DNA of 64,000 nt from Streptomyces sp. NBC_01353 (GCF_036237275.1 NZ_CP108352.1:2666001-2730000); one strand, 5' to 3'; positions 16,194 to 25,020 are shown, counted from the first letter of the stretch. The notes: a model not told the origin generated them from the letters alone. A program made the numbers and translations.

Positions 16194-17621
16194 ATGCCGA
16201 TAGAACAGCGCGGAGTCGACACCATCCCCGAAGCGGAACGCACCAGCGGACCGCGGGACCTCCTGTCGATCCTGCTCGGCTCGAACCTCTGCCTGGGCGT
16301 GATCGTCTTCGGCTGGCTGCCGGTCTCCTTCGGCCTCGGGCTATGGGCCTCGGTGACCTCCGTGCTCGTCGGCACCGTGGTCGGTGTCGCCGTGACCGCC
16401 CCGCTCGCCCTCGTCTCGCTGCGCACCGCGACGAACCTCTCCACCTCCAGCGGCGCCTTCTTCGGCGTACGGGGACGGCTCGTCGGCTCGGTGGTCGGAC
16501 TGCTGCTCTCCCTGGGCTACACCGCGCTGACCCTGTGGATCGGCGGCGACGTGGTGGTCGGGACGCTCGCCCGGCTGATCGGACTGCCGACCGGCGGCGC
16601 CACGCACACGATGGTGTACGCGGTCCTGGCCGCCTGCACGGTCGTCGCCGCGGTGTACGGCTACAAGCTGCTGCTCCGGCTCAGCAAGGCGCTCGCGATC
16701 GGCATGACCCTGCTCCTCGCGCTCGGCCTGGTCGCCTACGCGGGCGACGTCACCACGGCCGCCGTGCCCGAGACCCCCTACCTGCTCGGCTCGTTCTGGC
16801 CCACCTGGGTGCTCTCCGCCGTCGCCGCCGGACTCAGCGGCCCGGTCGCGTTCATCACCCTGCTCGGCGACTACACCCGCTACATCTCCCCCTCGAAGCA
16901 CAGCTCGAAGACCGTCTGGCGGACCACCTGTCTGGGCCTCCTCGCCGGCCTCCTGATACCTCAGCTCTTCGGTACGTACACGGCGCTTGCGGCACGCGGC
17001 GGCGCCGACTACGCAGGACCCCTCGTCGAGGCGTCCCCCGTCTGGTACCTGGTGCCCCTGCTGCTCGCGGCGACCGCCGGCTCGGTCGGCAACGCGGGCC
17101 TGATGCTGTACTCGATGGGCCTCGACCTGGACGCCATCCTGCCGCGCGCCACCCGGGCGCGGGCCACGCTGGTGGTGGCGGCGGTGGCGACGGCCTTCGT
17201 CTTCGTCGGCCACTTCGCCTCGGACGCGCAGACCGCGATGACGTCGTTCGTGCTGCTCCTGACGGCGATCGGCACGCCCTGGGCGGTGATCACGCTGATC
17301 GGCCATGCGCGATGCCGCGGTACGTACGACCCGGAGGCGCTCCAGGTCTACAACCGCCGGGCGCGCGGTGGCGTCTACTGGTTCCGCGCCGGCTGGCACC
17401 CGCGCGCCACGGTGTCCTGGGCGCTGGGCGCGGCCGTGGGGCTGGCGTCCGTCTCCACCCCGCTGTACGAGGGGCCGCTGCTCGCCCTGACGGGCGGGAT
17501 CGACTGCAGTTTCGTACTGTCGGGTCTGGTCGGCGGAGCGGTGTACGCGGTTCTGACGCCGGCGACGGCGCCGAAGGCGGAGACCGACGAGGCCACGGCG
17601 ACCGAAGCCGCGGCCGTCTGA
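16194..17621 (+). CDS. NCS1-family nucleobase/hydantoin permease
   Basis: 475 residues with about 12 membrane segments. The family pattern includes LLSILLGSNLCLGVIVFGWLPVSFGL in the first segment, GPVAFITLLGDYTRYISP in the middle, and a hydrophilic loop after segment 10. NCS1 carriers import cytosine, purines, allantoin or hydantoins with Na+ or H+. The ATG at 16194 follows GCAGGGAG; an upstream frame from 16128 lacks a ribosome site. The divergent urease-like operon suggests that the imported compound is degraded to urea or a similar nitrogen compound; this is inference. Confidence 0.85.
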   Translation: MPIEQRGVDTIPEAERTSGPRDLLSILLGSNLCLGVIVFGWLPVSFGLGLWASVTSVLVGTVVGVAVTAPLALVSLRTATNLSTSSGAFFGVRGRLVGSVVGLLLSLGYTALTLWIGGDVVVGTLARLIGLPTGGATHTMVYAVLAACTVVAAVYGYKLLLRLSKALAIGMTLLLALGLVAYAGDVTTAAVPETPYLLGSFWPTWVLSAVAAGLSGPVAFITLLGDYTRYISPSKHSSKTVWRTTCLGLLAGLLIPQLFGTYTALAARGGADYAGPLVEASPVWYLVPLLLAATAGSVGNAGLMLYSMGLDLDAILPRATRARATLVVAAVATAFVFVGHFASDAQTAMTSFVLLLTAIGTPWAVITLIGHARCRGTYDPEALQVYNRRARGGVYWFRAGWHPRATVSWALGAAVGLASVSTPLYEGPLLALTGGIDCSFVLSGLVGGAVYAVLTPATAPKAETDEATATEAAAV

Positions 17622-17646
17622 CTCCCCCCGGGAGTCCGGAACGCAG

Positions 17647-17678
17647 AACGGCCCCGAGGCGTGCGCCCCGGGGCCGTT
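17647..17678. terminator. Shared hairpin between permease and ilvE
   Basis: AACGGCCCCG (17647-17656) pairs with CGGGGCCGTT (17669-17678). The two genes converge on it, so it serves as a bidirectional terminator. Confidence 0.75.
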
Positions 17679-17688
17679 CGCGGTTCGA

Positions 17689-18777
17689 CTAACCGAGCTG
17701 GTGCGTCCAGCCGTGGACGTCCTCGGCCTTGCCGGTCTGGATGGCGAGAAGCGCCTCGCGGAGCTTCATCGTGACCTCGCCCGGCTGTCCGCCCGACTGC
17801 TGCCACTCGCCACGAGCCGCCTTCACCGTGCCGACCGGGGTGATGACCGCGGCCGTGCCGCAGGCGAAGACCTCCTTGAGCGAGCCGTTCTCCGTGTCGG
17901 CCTTCCACTGGTCGATGGAGATCCGCCCCTCCTCGGACCGGTGGCCGAGGTCCTCGGCGAGCCGGAGAAGCGAGTCACGGGTGATGCCGGCCAGCAGGGA
18001 GCCGGTCAGCTCCGGGGTGACGATGCGGTCCTCGTACACGAAGTACAGGTTCATGCCGCCGAGCTCCTCGACCCACTTGTGCTCCACGGCGTCGAGGTAG
18101 GCGACCTGGTCGCAGCCCTTCTCCGCCGCCTCGGCCTGGGCGAGGAGGGAGGCCGCGTAGTTGCCGCCGGTCTTGGCGTCGCCCATGCCGCCGGGGACGG
18201 CGCGGACGCGGTCCTCGGAGAGCCAGATGGAGACGGGCTTCACGCCGCCGGGGAAGTACGGTCCCGCGGGTGAGGCGATGACGACGAAGAGGTACTCGTT
18301 CGCCGGCCGCACGCCCAGGCCGACCTCGGTCGCGATCATGAACGGGCGCAGGTAGAGGGACTCCTCGCCGCCGTGCGCCGGGACCCATGCCTTGTCCTGC
18401 TGGACGAGGACGTCGCAGGCCTTGATGAACGTCTCGACGGGCAGCTCGGGCATCGCGAGCCGGTGCGCGGAGGCCTGGAAGCGCCGGGCGTTGGCGTCGG
18501 GGCGGAAGGTGGCGACGGTGCCGTCGGGACGGCGGTACGCCTTGAGGCCCTCGAAGATCTCCTGCGCGTAGTGCAGGACGTTCGTGGCCGGGTCGAGAGA
18601 GAGCGGGCCGTACGGCACCAGCTGGCCGTCGTGCCAGCCGCGGCCCTCGGTCCACCGGATGGTCACCATGTGATCGGTGAAGTGGCGGCCGAATCCCGGG
18701 TTGGCCAGGATCGCCTCGCGCTCCGCGTCCGACAGCGGGCTGGAGGAGGGCTTGAGCTCGATCGTGGGCGTCGTCAT
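17689..18777 (-). CDS. ilvE: Branched-chain amino acid aminotransferase
   Basis: 362 residues, class IV PLP aminotransferase. It interconverts Leu, Ile and Val with their 2-oxo acids, the last biosynthetic step. Diagnostic parts are [24 protein letters not shown], the PLP-lysine motif [13 protein letters not shown], and [14 protein letters not shown] followed by [13 protein letters not shown] near the PLP phosphate site. The ATG at 18777 follows GAAGGA. leuB lies 241 bp upstream on the same strand, separated by a hairpin, so ilvE has its own promoter. Confidence 0.95.
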   Translation of the reverse strand: MTTPTIELKPSSSPLSDAEREAILANPGFGRHFTDHMVTIRWTEGRGWHDGQLVPYGPLSLDPATNVLHYAQEIFEGLKAYRRPDGTVATFRPDANARRFQASAHRLAMPELPVETFIKACDVLVQQDKAWVPAHGGEESLYLRPFMIATEVGLGVRPANEYLFVVIASPAGPYFPGGVKPVSIWLSEDRVRAVPGGMGDAKTGGNYAASLLAQAEAAEKGCDQVAYLDAVEHKWVEELGGMNLYFVYEDRIVTPELTGSLLAGITRDSLLRLAEDLGHRSEEGRISIDQWKADTENGSLKEVFACGTAAVITPVGTVKAARGEWQQSGGQPGEVTMKLREALLAIQTGKAEDVHGWTHQLG

Positions 18778-18965
18778 GAGTGCTAGTCCTTCACCGGTTG
18801 TGTGTGACGGACCGCGCTCACGCCGCTATCAGTGCTCTGCTAGGACGTCCGAGCTTTCCCGCATGCCGCGGCCCCACGTTCGATTATCGCCCGTGGGGGA
18901 CGGTGCACGGAAACGGCGTGCATGCGATCCATGAGTTGATGGTGGCACCCCACGGCCGCATAGGT

Positions 18966-19000
18966 ACAGCCGCCGGGCGCTTGTGCGACCCGGCGGCTGT
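18966..19000 (-). terminator. Terminator of leuB
   Basis: ACAGCCGCCGGG (18966-18977) and CCCGGCGGCTGT (18989-19000) form a perfect 12-bp stem with an 11-nt loop, 19 bp past the leuB stop. The rest of the 241-bp gap to ilvE holds a 7-bp CCCCACG/CGTGGGG hairpin (18872-18898) and the ilvE promoter, not identified. Confidence 0.75.
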
Positions 19001-19018
19001 GTGACGTCAGTCGACGGG

Positions 19019-20059
19019 TCAGCTCGCTACGCGTACGGCGAGCGCGTCGCCGATCTCGTCCGTCGTGCGGACGGAGTCGCCGCGCTCGGTCAGATCGGCG
19101 GCGACGGCGGCCTCGATGCGGGCGGCCTCGGTCTCGTGGCCGAGGTGGCGCAGCAGGAGCGCGACGGAGAGAACGGTGGCCGTCGGGTCGGCCTTGCCCT
19201 GGCCCGCGATGTCCGGCGCGGAACCGTGGACGGGCTCGAACATGGACGGGAACTCGCCGCTCGGGTTGATGTTGCCGGAGGCGGCGACGCCGATGCCGCC
19301 GGAGACGGCCGCGGCGAGGTCCGTGATGATGTCGCCGAAGAGGTTGTCGGTGACGATCACGTCGAACCGCTCGGGCTGCGTGACGAGGAAGATCGTCGCC
19401 GCGTCCACGTGCAGGTAGTCGGTGGTGACCTCGGGGAACTCCTCGGCCACCTTGTTGAAGACATTGGTCCAGAGGTGCCCCGCGTACGCCAGGACGTTGT
19501 TCTTGTGGACCAGCGTCAGCTTCTTGCGCGGGCGGGCCTGGGCGCGGGCGAAGGCGTCGCGGACGACGCGCTCGACACCGAACGCCGTGTTGACGGAGAC
19601 CTCTGTGGCGACCTCGTGCGGGGTGCCGGTACGGATCGAACCGCCGTTGCCGGTGTACGGGCCCTCGGTGCCCTCACGGACCACGATGAAGTCGATCTCG
19701 GGCTGGCCCTTGAGCGGGGTCGACACGCCGGGGAGCAGCTTCGAGGGACGCAGGTTGACGTGGTGGTCGAAGAGGAAGCGGAGCTTCAGCAGGAAGCCGC
19801 GCTCCAGCACACCGGACGGGACCGACGGGTCGCCGATCGCGCCGAGCAGGATGGCGTCGTGCTGCTTGAGGGCCTCGGCATCCGCGTCGGTGAGGGTCTC
19901 ACCGGTCGCGTGGTAGCGCTTGGCGCCGAAGTCGTACTCCTTCGTCTCCAGCTTCACGTCCTGCGGAAGCGCGGCGGCGAGGACCTTGAGGCCCTGGGCC
20001 ACGACCTCCTGGCCGATGCCGTCGCCGGGAATGACTGCGAGATTGATGCTGTGAGACAT
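19019..20059 (-). CDS. leuB: 3-isopropylmalate dehydrogenase
   Basis: 346 residues. It oxidises and decarboxylates 3-isopropylmalate in leucine synthesis using NAD. The beta-decarboxylating dehydrogenase motifs are clear: [14 protein letters not shown] at the start, the substrate Arg residues in LRPSKL and [26 protein letters not shown], and [20 protein letters not shown] for NAD. The ATG at 20059 follows GAGGAG. The gene is followed by its own strong hairpin. Divergent from the phosphoesterase remnant. Confidence 0.94.
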   Translation of the reverse strand: MSHSINLAVIPGDGIGQEVVAQGLKVLAAALPQDVKLETKEYDFGAKRYHATGETLTDADAEALKQHDAILLGAIGDPSVPSGVLERGFLLKLRFLFDHHVNLRPSKLLPGVSTPLKGQPEIDFIVVREGTEGPYTGNGGSIRTGTPHEVATEVSVNTAFGVERVVRDAFARAQARPRKKLTLVHKNNVLAYAGHLWTNVFNKVAEEFPEVTTDYLHVDAATIFLVTQPERFDVIVTDNLFGDIITDLAAAVSGGIGVAASGNINPSGEFPSMFEPVHGSAPDIAGQGKADPTATVLSVALLLRHLGHETEAARIEAAVAADLTERGDSVRTTDEIGDALAVRVAS

Positions 20060-20187
20060 GTCGGCACCCTACTCCTCGTCCCAGCGTCTGACACTCGTTG
20101 TCCATCATGCGGACGGTCGCGAATTCTTTGAATTTCGTTCATCCCACGTCTGGTGCGGGGCCGTAAGTTACTGGCAAGTTGCCCGCC

Positions 20188-20761
20188 ATGACTGAGGACA
20201 CCCCACGCTTCGGGATCCCCGACGCCCTCGCCCGACGCATGTCCATGCCGGAGCAACACGAGTACCTGCGCGCCAAGTTGACGCGTCGTCGGGTGCTCGC
20301 CGGGTCGGCGGCGGGCGCCGCCGCGGCCGGGACGGGACTGCTCACCGCCGGGCCCGCGGCCGCCTCGTCCCCGACCCTCGTCACGGCCCCCGCCACCACC
20401 GCCGTCGACGGCTCGCTCGTCGCCCCGTTCGGCCGCCACCTCGCGTTCGGCGCGGACCCGAAGACCCGGATGAGGATCTCCTGGCAGGTGCCGTTCGCCG
20501 TCTCCCGCCCGTACGTCCGGGTCGGCCTGCGCCCCTGGGAGCTCGGGGCGCGGATCGAGGCCGAGGTGCGCCCGCTGCACACGCCCTCGCAAGCTCCGGC
20601 TGCCGGACCCGGACACGGTGGAGTGGTCGCGGGTCCGCTACACCGGCTACTCGTTCCTCGCGGTGGAGGCGACGGCCGGCGCGTCGCCGGTCCTGAAGGT
20701 GTCCGCGCTCGCCGAGAGCGGCGAACGCATCGACCACTTCGAGATCCGGCGCACGGCCTGA
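20188..20761 (+). pseudogene. Remnant of a TAT-exported metallophosphoesterase with internal deletion
   Basis: The first ~135 codons encode an N-terminus with a twin-arginine signal (TRRRVLAGSAAG near residues 32-43) and the start of the purple-acid-phosphatase-like N-domain (FGADPKTRMRISWQVPF). The frame then shifts by +1: from about 20594 another frame reads the normal C-terminus (VEWSRVRYTGYSFLAVEA, ALAESGERIDHFEIRR) to a stop at 20759. The whole central metallophosphatase domain, roughly 300 residues in homologues I recall, is missing. Read as one frame it continues as nonsense to 20844. I call it a pseudogene from an internal deletion. Confidence 0.75.
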
Positions 20762-20814
20762 CGGGCCGGCCCGACGCCCTGGGCCGTGTCGGCGCGATGC
20801 GGACACGGCTCGGC

Positions 20815-20906
20815 GGGGACGGGCTGTACCTGGACGGGCTGTAGCTGGACGAGTAGCACTCGGACGGGCAGCCCTCGAACGGGCCGCGCCTGGACGGGCC
20901 GCGCCT
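20815..20906. repeat. Degenerate short repeats downstream of the phosphoesterase remnant
   Basis: Imperfect copies of a CTGGACGGGC-type unit, with CTGGACGGGCTGTA and two clean CTGGACGGGCCGCGCC-like copies at the end. The repeats run up to the stop codon of the 44-aa gene. Confidence 0.5.
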
Positions 20907-21039
20907 AGTGGCCGGTGGCGCCGCCGTTGTCGCGGCGGTCGAGGGCGCGCTGGAGCGCGGCGGCGGCGTTCTTGCGGGCGTCGTCGGCGCTGGGGCGGGC
21001 GACGGAGTGGCGGACACGGCGGGCGGTCTCAGCGGCCAT
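20905..21039 (-). CDS. Small basic helical protein, 44 aa
   Basis: MAAETARRVRHSVARPSADD begins a 44-residue Arg/Ala-rich protein that ends in DRRDNGGATGH. No family recognised. It resembles in style other short Streptomyces proteins of unknown role, and the 60-aa protein at 50342-50524. The start is supported by AAGGAG 8 nt before the ATG at 21039. The upstream in-frame extension lacks a ribosome site. No signal peptide or membrane segment. The 208 bp between it and the LysR gene stop hold no further gene. Confidence 0.6.
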   Translation of the reverse strand: MAAETARRVRHSVARPSADDARKNAAAALQRALDRRDNGGATGH

Positions 21040-21247
21040 GGGGATCGACTCCTTGAGATCAGTGGTGATCGAAGGCGCCGGAAGGGGCGGGGAGCGCCGC
21101 CGCAGGGGTTGCCTGCACAGGGGCATCGCGCTCTCGGCCGCCATTCGCTGATGAAGCGAGACGTTCGGCTCCTACAAAGCTAGGACAGGCGGCCGCATCT
21201 GTCTCCACAATTACTCGGACTTCCTACTATCTGAGACGGTGATCGAC

Positions 21248-22123
21248 TCACTGCGACTGCCGGGCGGCCCTCAGCTCTCTGATCAACGCCCGCACGGCGA
21301 GGGATTTCGCCAGCTCAGGGGTGGTGACATAGCCGACGGACCGCGTCGGGCGATCCGGACCGAGATCGGTGATCTGAACGGAGGGCGGTGCTCCGATCAG
21401 GGAGAGTTCCGGCATCACGGCCATACCGAAACCACTGCTCACCATCGAGAGCACCGCTCCGTCGTCCTCGGCCTCGACGGTCGCCGCCGGCAGCCAGTCC
21501 TGCTCCGCCCACCACTCCCGGGTGTACGAGGTGCAGTTCTCCATCCAGTCGACCAACGGAAGCGAGCGCGGCGCGGCATGACCGGCCGGGTGCACCAGCG
21601 CGTACCCCTCTTCGAGCAGCACGCCCCCGACGAGCCGCGGTGGCACGGGCGATGTCGTCCCGATGGTCGCGATGCCGACGTCGGCCCGCCCCTCCAGGAC
21701 TTCACCAGCGGTCCCGGGCCCCACCTCCCGTACGATCCGCACCTCCGGGGCGATCTCAGGGTGGCGGGCGGCCAGCCGTTCCAGGGCGCGCGGCAGCAGA
21801 TGCAGGGCGGCGCTGCGGAAGGCGGCGATCCGCAGCGGCCCGGCGGCCGTACCCGTCTCGGCACCCCGCACCTCCGCCGCCATCACCTCCAGAAGCCGCA
21901 GCACCCGCCGCGCATGACCGAGGGCCCGCTCCCCGGCGGCGGTGGGCGTGGCCCCGGTCCGCCCCCGGTCGAAGAGGACGGCGCCCAGCTTGCGCTCGCT
22001 GGTCCGCACCGAGTGGGAGACGGCGGACTGCGTCATGCCGAGAACGGCGGCCGCGGCCGAGAAGCCGCCCTCGCTCCCGACGGCGAGAAGGATGCGCAGT
22101 TCGTGCGGCGCGAGGTCGGTCAT
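21248..22123 (-). CDS. LysR-family transcriptional regulator
   Basis: 291 residues. The N-terminal winged helix (LRILLAVGSEGGFSAAAAVLGMTQSAVSHSVRTSERKLGAVLF) is typical of LysR regulators, and residues 95-290 form the periplasmic-binding-like effector domain ending with a conserved SSGFGMAVMPEL. The ATG at 22123 was chosen because GGTGGGAG precedes it. It is divergent from an MDR oxidoreductase 101 bp away, and an inverted repeat between them is the likely binding site, so the oxidoreductase is its probable target. Confidence 0.9.
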   Translation of the reverse strand: MTDLAPHELRILLAVGSEGGFSAAAAVLGMTQSAVSHSVRTSERKLGAVLFDRGRTGATPTAAGERALGHARRVLRLLEVMAAEVRGAETGTAAGPLRIAAFRSAALHLLPRALERLAARHPEIAPEVRIVREVGPGTAGEVLEGRADVGIATIGTTSPVPPRLVGGVLLEEGYALVHPAGHAAPRSLPLVDWMENCTSYTREWWAEQDWLPAATVEAEDDGAVLSMVSSGFGMAVMPELSLIGAPPSVQITDLGPDRPTRSVGYVTTPELAKSLAVRALIRELRAARQSQ

Positions 22124-22156
22124 CGGGGCTCCCACCTCGGAGTATGAGGAACTTTC

Positions 22157-22175
22157 ATGGATCGGTGCGATCCAT
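22157..22175. promoter_or_regulatory. LysR-type operator between regulator and oxidoreductase
   Basis: ATGGATCG-GTG-CGATCCAT, a perfect 8-bp inverted repeat with a 3-bp centre, containing a T-N11-A LysR box (T at 22162, A at 22174). It is located in the divergent intergenic region. Confidence 0.6.
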
Positions 22176-22224
22176 CGGAGCAACCTACTGCCCGGCTCCG
22201 GAATTCCTTCCTACGGTCTCCCTC

Positions 22225-23232
22225 ATGACGCACGAGACCATGATCACCGTCCAGCAGACCGCCCGCCCGGACGGCTTCCCCACCCCCGCCCACTTCGCCT
22301 TCGTCGAGGCGCCGGTCCCGGACCCGGCGCCGGGCACCGCGCTCGTCGAGAACCTCCTCTGGTCCGTGGACCCGTACCACCGCGAGGCGATGGACGGGGA
22401 CTTCCTGTGGACCCTCGACTCCCCCATGGAGGGCCGCACCCTGGGCCGGGTCGTGGACTCCCGTACCCCTGAACTCTCTCCCGGCGATCTGGTCCAGCAC
22501 CGCAGGGGCTGGCGCACCCACTCCGTGGTCGGGCCGGACGAGGTGCGCCCCGTCCCGGACTTCGAGGGCGTTCCCCTCGCCGCGCATCTGAGCGTGCTCG
22601 GCGGTACGGGCCTGTCGGCGTACGTCGGCCTGACCCGGATCGCGCGGCTCCAGCCTGGCGAGGACCTGTTCGTCTCGGCCGCGGCCGGCGGGGTCGGCAC
22701 GGCGGCCGGCCGCTTCGCCCGGCTCCTGGGCGCCGGGCGGCTCGTCGGCAGCGCGGGGTCGGCGCGGAAGGTCGCGTACCTCACCGAACGGGTCGGCTTC
22801 GACGCGGCCTTCGACTATCACGACGGTCCGGTCTCCGAACTGCTCGCGAAGGCGGCACCGGACGGCCTGGATGCCGTGCTCGACGGGGTGGGCGGGGAGC
22901 ATCTGGAGGCGTCGATCGCCGCGCTGCGCGAGCACGGCCGGATCGCCTGGGTCGGGGCCGTCGCCCAGTACCACTCGCTCTCCGCTCCCCCGCCCGCCCC
23001 GCGCAACCTCTTCGACCTGGTGGAGAAGAGCATCCGCCTCGAAGGCTTCCTGGTCAGCAACCACGCGGACGCGCAACGGGAGTTGAACGACTTCGCCGTG
23101 CCGCATCTGCGCAGCGGACGGCTGCCGCTGGACGTGACGGTGGTGGACGGCTTCGAGCACATCGTGGACGCGTTCCTCGGGATGCTGCGCGGCGAGAACA
23201 TCGGGAAGATGCTGGTTTCCCGATCCAACTAG
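22225..23232 (+). CDS. Zinc-independent NADP-dependent MDR oxidoreductase (alkenal/prostaglandin reductase type)
   Basis: 335 residues. It matches the LTB4DH/CurA branch of the medium-chain dehydrogenase family: an N-terminal GroES-like domain with SVDPYHREAMDG, then the Rossmann motif AAAGGVGTAAGRFARLLGA (about residues 152-170) and a C-terminal GKMLVS. No zinc ligands are present. These enzymes reduce alpha,beta-unsaturated ketones or aldehydes with NADPH. Divergent from a LysR gene that likely controls it. Its stop codon lies in the first CTAG element of the PadR promoter region. Confidence 0.85.
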   Translation: MTHETMITVQQTARPDGFPTPAHFAFVEAPVPDPAPGTALVENLLWSVDPYHREAMDGDFLWTLDSPMEGRTLGRVVDSRTPELSPGDLVQHRRGWRTHSVVGPDEVRPVPDFEGVPLAAHLSVLGGTGLSAYVGLTRIARLQPGEDLFVSAAAGGVGTAAGRFARLLGAGRLVGSAGSARKVAYLTERVGFDAAFDYHDGPVSELLAKAAPDGLDAVLDGVGGEHLEASIAALREHGRIAWVGAVAQYHSLSAPPPAPRNLFDLVEKSIRLEGFLVSNHADAQRELNDFAVPHLRSGRLPLDVTVVDGFEHIVDAFLGMLRGENIGKMLVSRSN

Positions 23233-23284
23233 CATCCCGACCCAACTAGCAAAGCCAGCTAGATTGCATTCCTACCTAGCTAGT
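23228..23284. promoter_or_regulatory. Cluster of five CTAG elements upstream of padR-like gene
   Basis: CTAG occurs at 23229, 23246, 23259, 23276 and 23280, in AACTAGCA (twice), GCTAG and the palindrome CTAGCTAG. CTAGC-N7-GCTAG (23246-23262) is a perfect inverted repeat. It lies directly before the PadR-family gene and is its likely autoregulatory operator. Confidence 0.55.
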
Positions 23285-23298
23285 GCTGAAATACAGCC

Positions 23299-23637
23299 AT
23301 GGCCGCAGACCGCAGATCAAGTTGGCTCAAGGGCGTCCTGGACCTCCTCGTCCTCTCCTGCCTCACGGAGGGCGAGAGTTACGGGTACGAGATCTCCAAG
23401 GCGCTCGCCGAGGCGGGGCTCGGGGAGATCAAGGGCGGGACCCTCTATCCCGTACTGAACCGGCTGGAGGAAGCCGGGCTGGTGGAGGCCGAGTTCCGGG
23501 CCGCCGAGCGGGGCCCGGGGCGCCGCTACTACCGGCTCACCGAGCAGGGCCGGAGCCACCTCGCCACCGAGAGCGGGGCGTGGCTGACCTTCCACACCGC
23601 CGTACAGACCATGCTGAAGACCGGGGGAACACGATGA
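23299..23637 (+). CDS. PadR-family transcriptional regulator
   Basis: 112 residues. The winged helix is complete: WLKGVLDLLVLSCLTEGESYGYEISKAL, GTLYPVLNRLEEAGLVEAEF, and RYYRLTEQGRSHL, the PadR signature of subfamily 1/2. It binds DNA as a dimer. No strong ribosome site precedes the ATG at 23299. Its stop overlaps the start of the next gene (ATGA), so the two are coupled, as is usual for PadR with HAAS-type membrane partners. The CTAG-rich region upstream is the probable operator. Confidence 0.92.
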   Translation: MAADRRSSWLKGVLDLLVLSCLTEGESYGYEISKALAEAGLGEIKGGTLYPVLNRLEEAGLVEAEFRAAERGPGRRYYRLTEQGRSHLATESGAWLTFHTAVQTMLKTGGTR

Positions 23638-24359
23638 ACACCGAGCCGAGCACATACTTCGACACGCTGACCGCCGCACTGCGCGAGGCCGGCGTACCTG
23701 CGGAACAGATCGCCTCCACCGTCGCCGAACTGCGCGGACACCTCGCCGAGGCGGACTCGTCGCCGGAGGACGAGTTCGGTCCGGCCGAGGACTTCGCGGC
23801 GCGACTGGGCGGGACGGCGCCGGTGGCGGCGGAGCCCGCCGAGCAGGCCGAGACCTGGCTGTGGACGGCCGACATCTACAACGACCGGCGACTGCTCGCG
23901 GTCCACGGCGACCAGGGCTGGGAGGTCGAGGGGCTCGACACGCTCGGCCGCTTCAAGTGCCGCCGGGTGCCCGGCGCCGCCCTGCGCTGGGAGTACCGCC
24001 GCGAGCTGATCAGCGGGAAGCGGCGCGACGAGGTCCTCGACCGGCTGACGCCGGAGGGCTGGGAGATGTGCGGGGAGTGGATGGTCTTCGCCTACTTCAA
24101 GCGCCCGAAGGCGGCGAGCGAAGGACCGGCCGGGGCTCTCGACACACTGCCCGAGCGGCCCGGCCGGTGGCTCTTCCTCAGCCGCAAGGGCAAGGTGCTG
24201 CTGACGGTCTGGCTGCTGCTGGTCATCGGCGCGGTCGGGGTGACCCTCGTCGACGTCTTCGACATGCCGACCTACACGGCACCCTTCGTCGCGCTGTTCG
24301 GTGCGACGGGCGCGCTGATCGGCCTGAAGCGGGACGCGGCCAAGGGCTGCCAGGGCTGA
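23634..24359 (+). CDS. HAAS/DUF2812-like membrane protein paired with PadR
   Basis: 241 residues. Residues 1-65 form a helical HAAS-like segment (YFDTLTAALREAGVPAEQIA...VAELRGHLAEA). Residues 75-165 look like a DUF2812 domain with regularly placed Trp/Tyr (WLWTADIYNDRRLL, GWEVEGLD, FAYFKRP). Two membrane helices are at the C-terminus (VLLTVWLLLVIGAVGVTLV and APFVALFGATGALIGL). These proteins accompany PadR regulators and may relay envelope stress; the mechanism is not known. ATGA overlap with the PadR gene. Confidence 0.75.
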   Translation: MNTEPSTYFDTLTAALREAGVPAEQIASTVAELRGHLAEADSSPEDEFGPAEDFAARLGGTAPVAAEPAEQAETWLWTADIYNDRRLLAVHGDQGWEVEGLDTLGRFKCRRVPGAALRWEYRRELISGKRRDEVLDRLTPEGWEMCGEWMVFAYFKRPKAASEGPAGALDTLPERPGRWLFLSRKGKVLLTVWLLLVIGAVGVTLVDVFDMPTYTAPFVALFGATGALIGLKRDAAKGCQG

Positions 24360-24372
24360 GCGCTCCGAACAC

Positions 24373-24909
24373 TCAGAGCACGTCGCCGTCGCGCCAGTCG
24401 AAGAGCAGCGCGGCGGCGGGGTCCGGGAGCGTTCCGCCGGCCGTCGCACGCAGATAGGTGGACCCCTCCTCGTCCGGAAGGTGGACCACCCCCTCGGGGC
24501 CGATCACTTCGATCCGCCCCTTCCACGACTCCCAGCCGCGCGCCCGATAGAGCGCGGCCCCCTCGTCCGACGCGGACAGCGCCCCGAAGGCGTACGCCCC
24601 GTCGATCACCCGCTCCAGCTCGCCCATGACGAGCCCGCCGAGCCCCTGCCGGCGCCGATCGCCGCGCACACCCACGCCTTCGACGTAACCGACGCGGTAC
24701 GAACGCCCGTTGTGGAGCACGCGCCGCATGATCACGCTGCCGTGTGCGGCGATGCCGCGCGCGTCCTCGATCCAGGCGTGGATGCCACCGAGCGTGTGGT
24801 CCCAGTCCTCGTCGGAGAAGTCGCCGTCGAAGGCGGTGTCGAGCATCTCCCTGATCGAGCGAAGGCGTTCGGGCCCGAGTTCATGGGTGGCGGCGATGGT
24901 CACTTTCAC
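24373..24909 (-). CDS. Aminoglycoside 2'-N-acetyltransferase-like GNAT protein, AAC(2')-I family
   Basis: 178 residues. Nearly the whole length matches the pattern I recall for mycobacterial AAC(2')-Ic: FDGDFSDEDWDHTLGGIHAWI, GSVIMRRVLHNGRSYRVGYVEGVGV, the acetyl-CoA loop RGDRRRQGLGG, GAYAFGALSASDEGAALY, ARGWESWKG and the C-terminal DWRDGDVL. The family transfers acetyl to the 2'-amino group of aminoglycosides; in the chromosome of actinomycetes it may have another physiological substrate. Resistance activity is inferred. Divergent from the alpha/beta hydrolase. Confidence 0.85.
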   Translation of the reverse strand: MKVTIAATHELGPERLRSIREMLDTAFDGDFSDEDWDHTLGGIHAWIEDARGIAAHGSVIMRRVLHNGRSYRVGYVEGVGVRGDRRRQGLGGLVMGELERVIDGAYAFGALSASDEGAALYRARGWESWKGRIEVIGPEGVVHLPDEEGSTYLRATAGGTLPDPAAALLFDWRDGDVL

Positions 24910-24926
24910 CCCTCAAGTCTCCCCTG

Positions 24927-24944
24927 TCGATGGCTAACCATCAA
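24927..24944. promoter_or_regulatory. Candidate operator between AAC(2') and hydrolase genes
   Basis: TCGATGGCTAACCATCAA, an 18-bp imperfect palindrome with perfect GATGG/CCATC arms. A second ACCATCAA occurs about 50 bp further on. The spacer between the two divergent genes is only 111 bp, and it also has TTGACA at 24953. Confidence 0.4.
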
Positions 24945-25020
24945 AGGATTATTGACAGGTTAGAACCGATGCTGATTCACTCTCACCATCAACCAGTCAG
25001 AGCGCGTTGAGGGGTTAGAG

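Noticed and set aside
18862-18897. Eleven-codon frame MRESSDVLAEH before ilvE as a possible leader peptide
   Set aside because: No ribosome site, only one Val and one Leu, and no terminator hairpin with a T tail follows.
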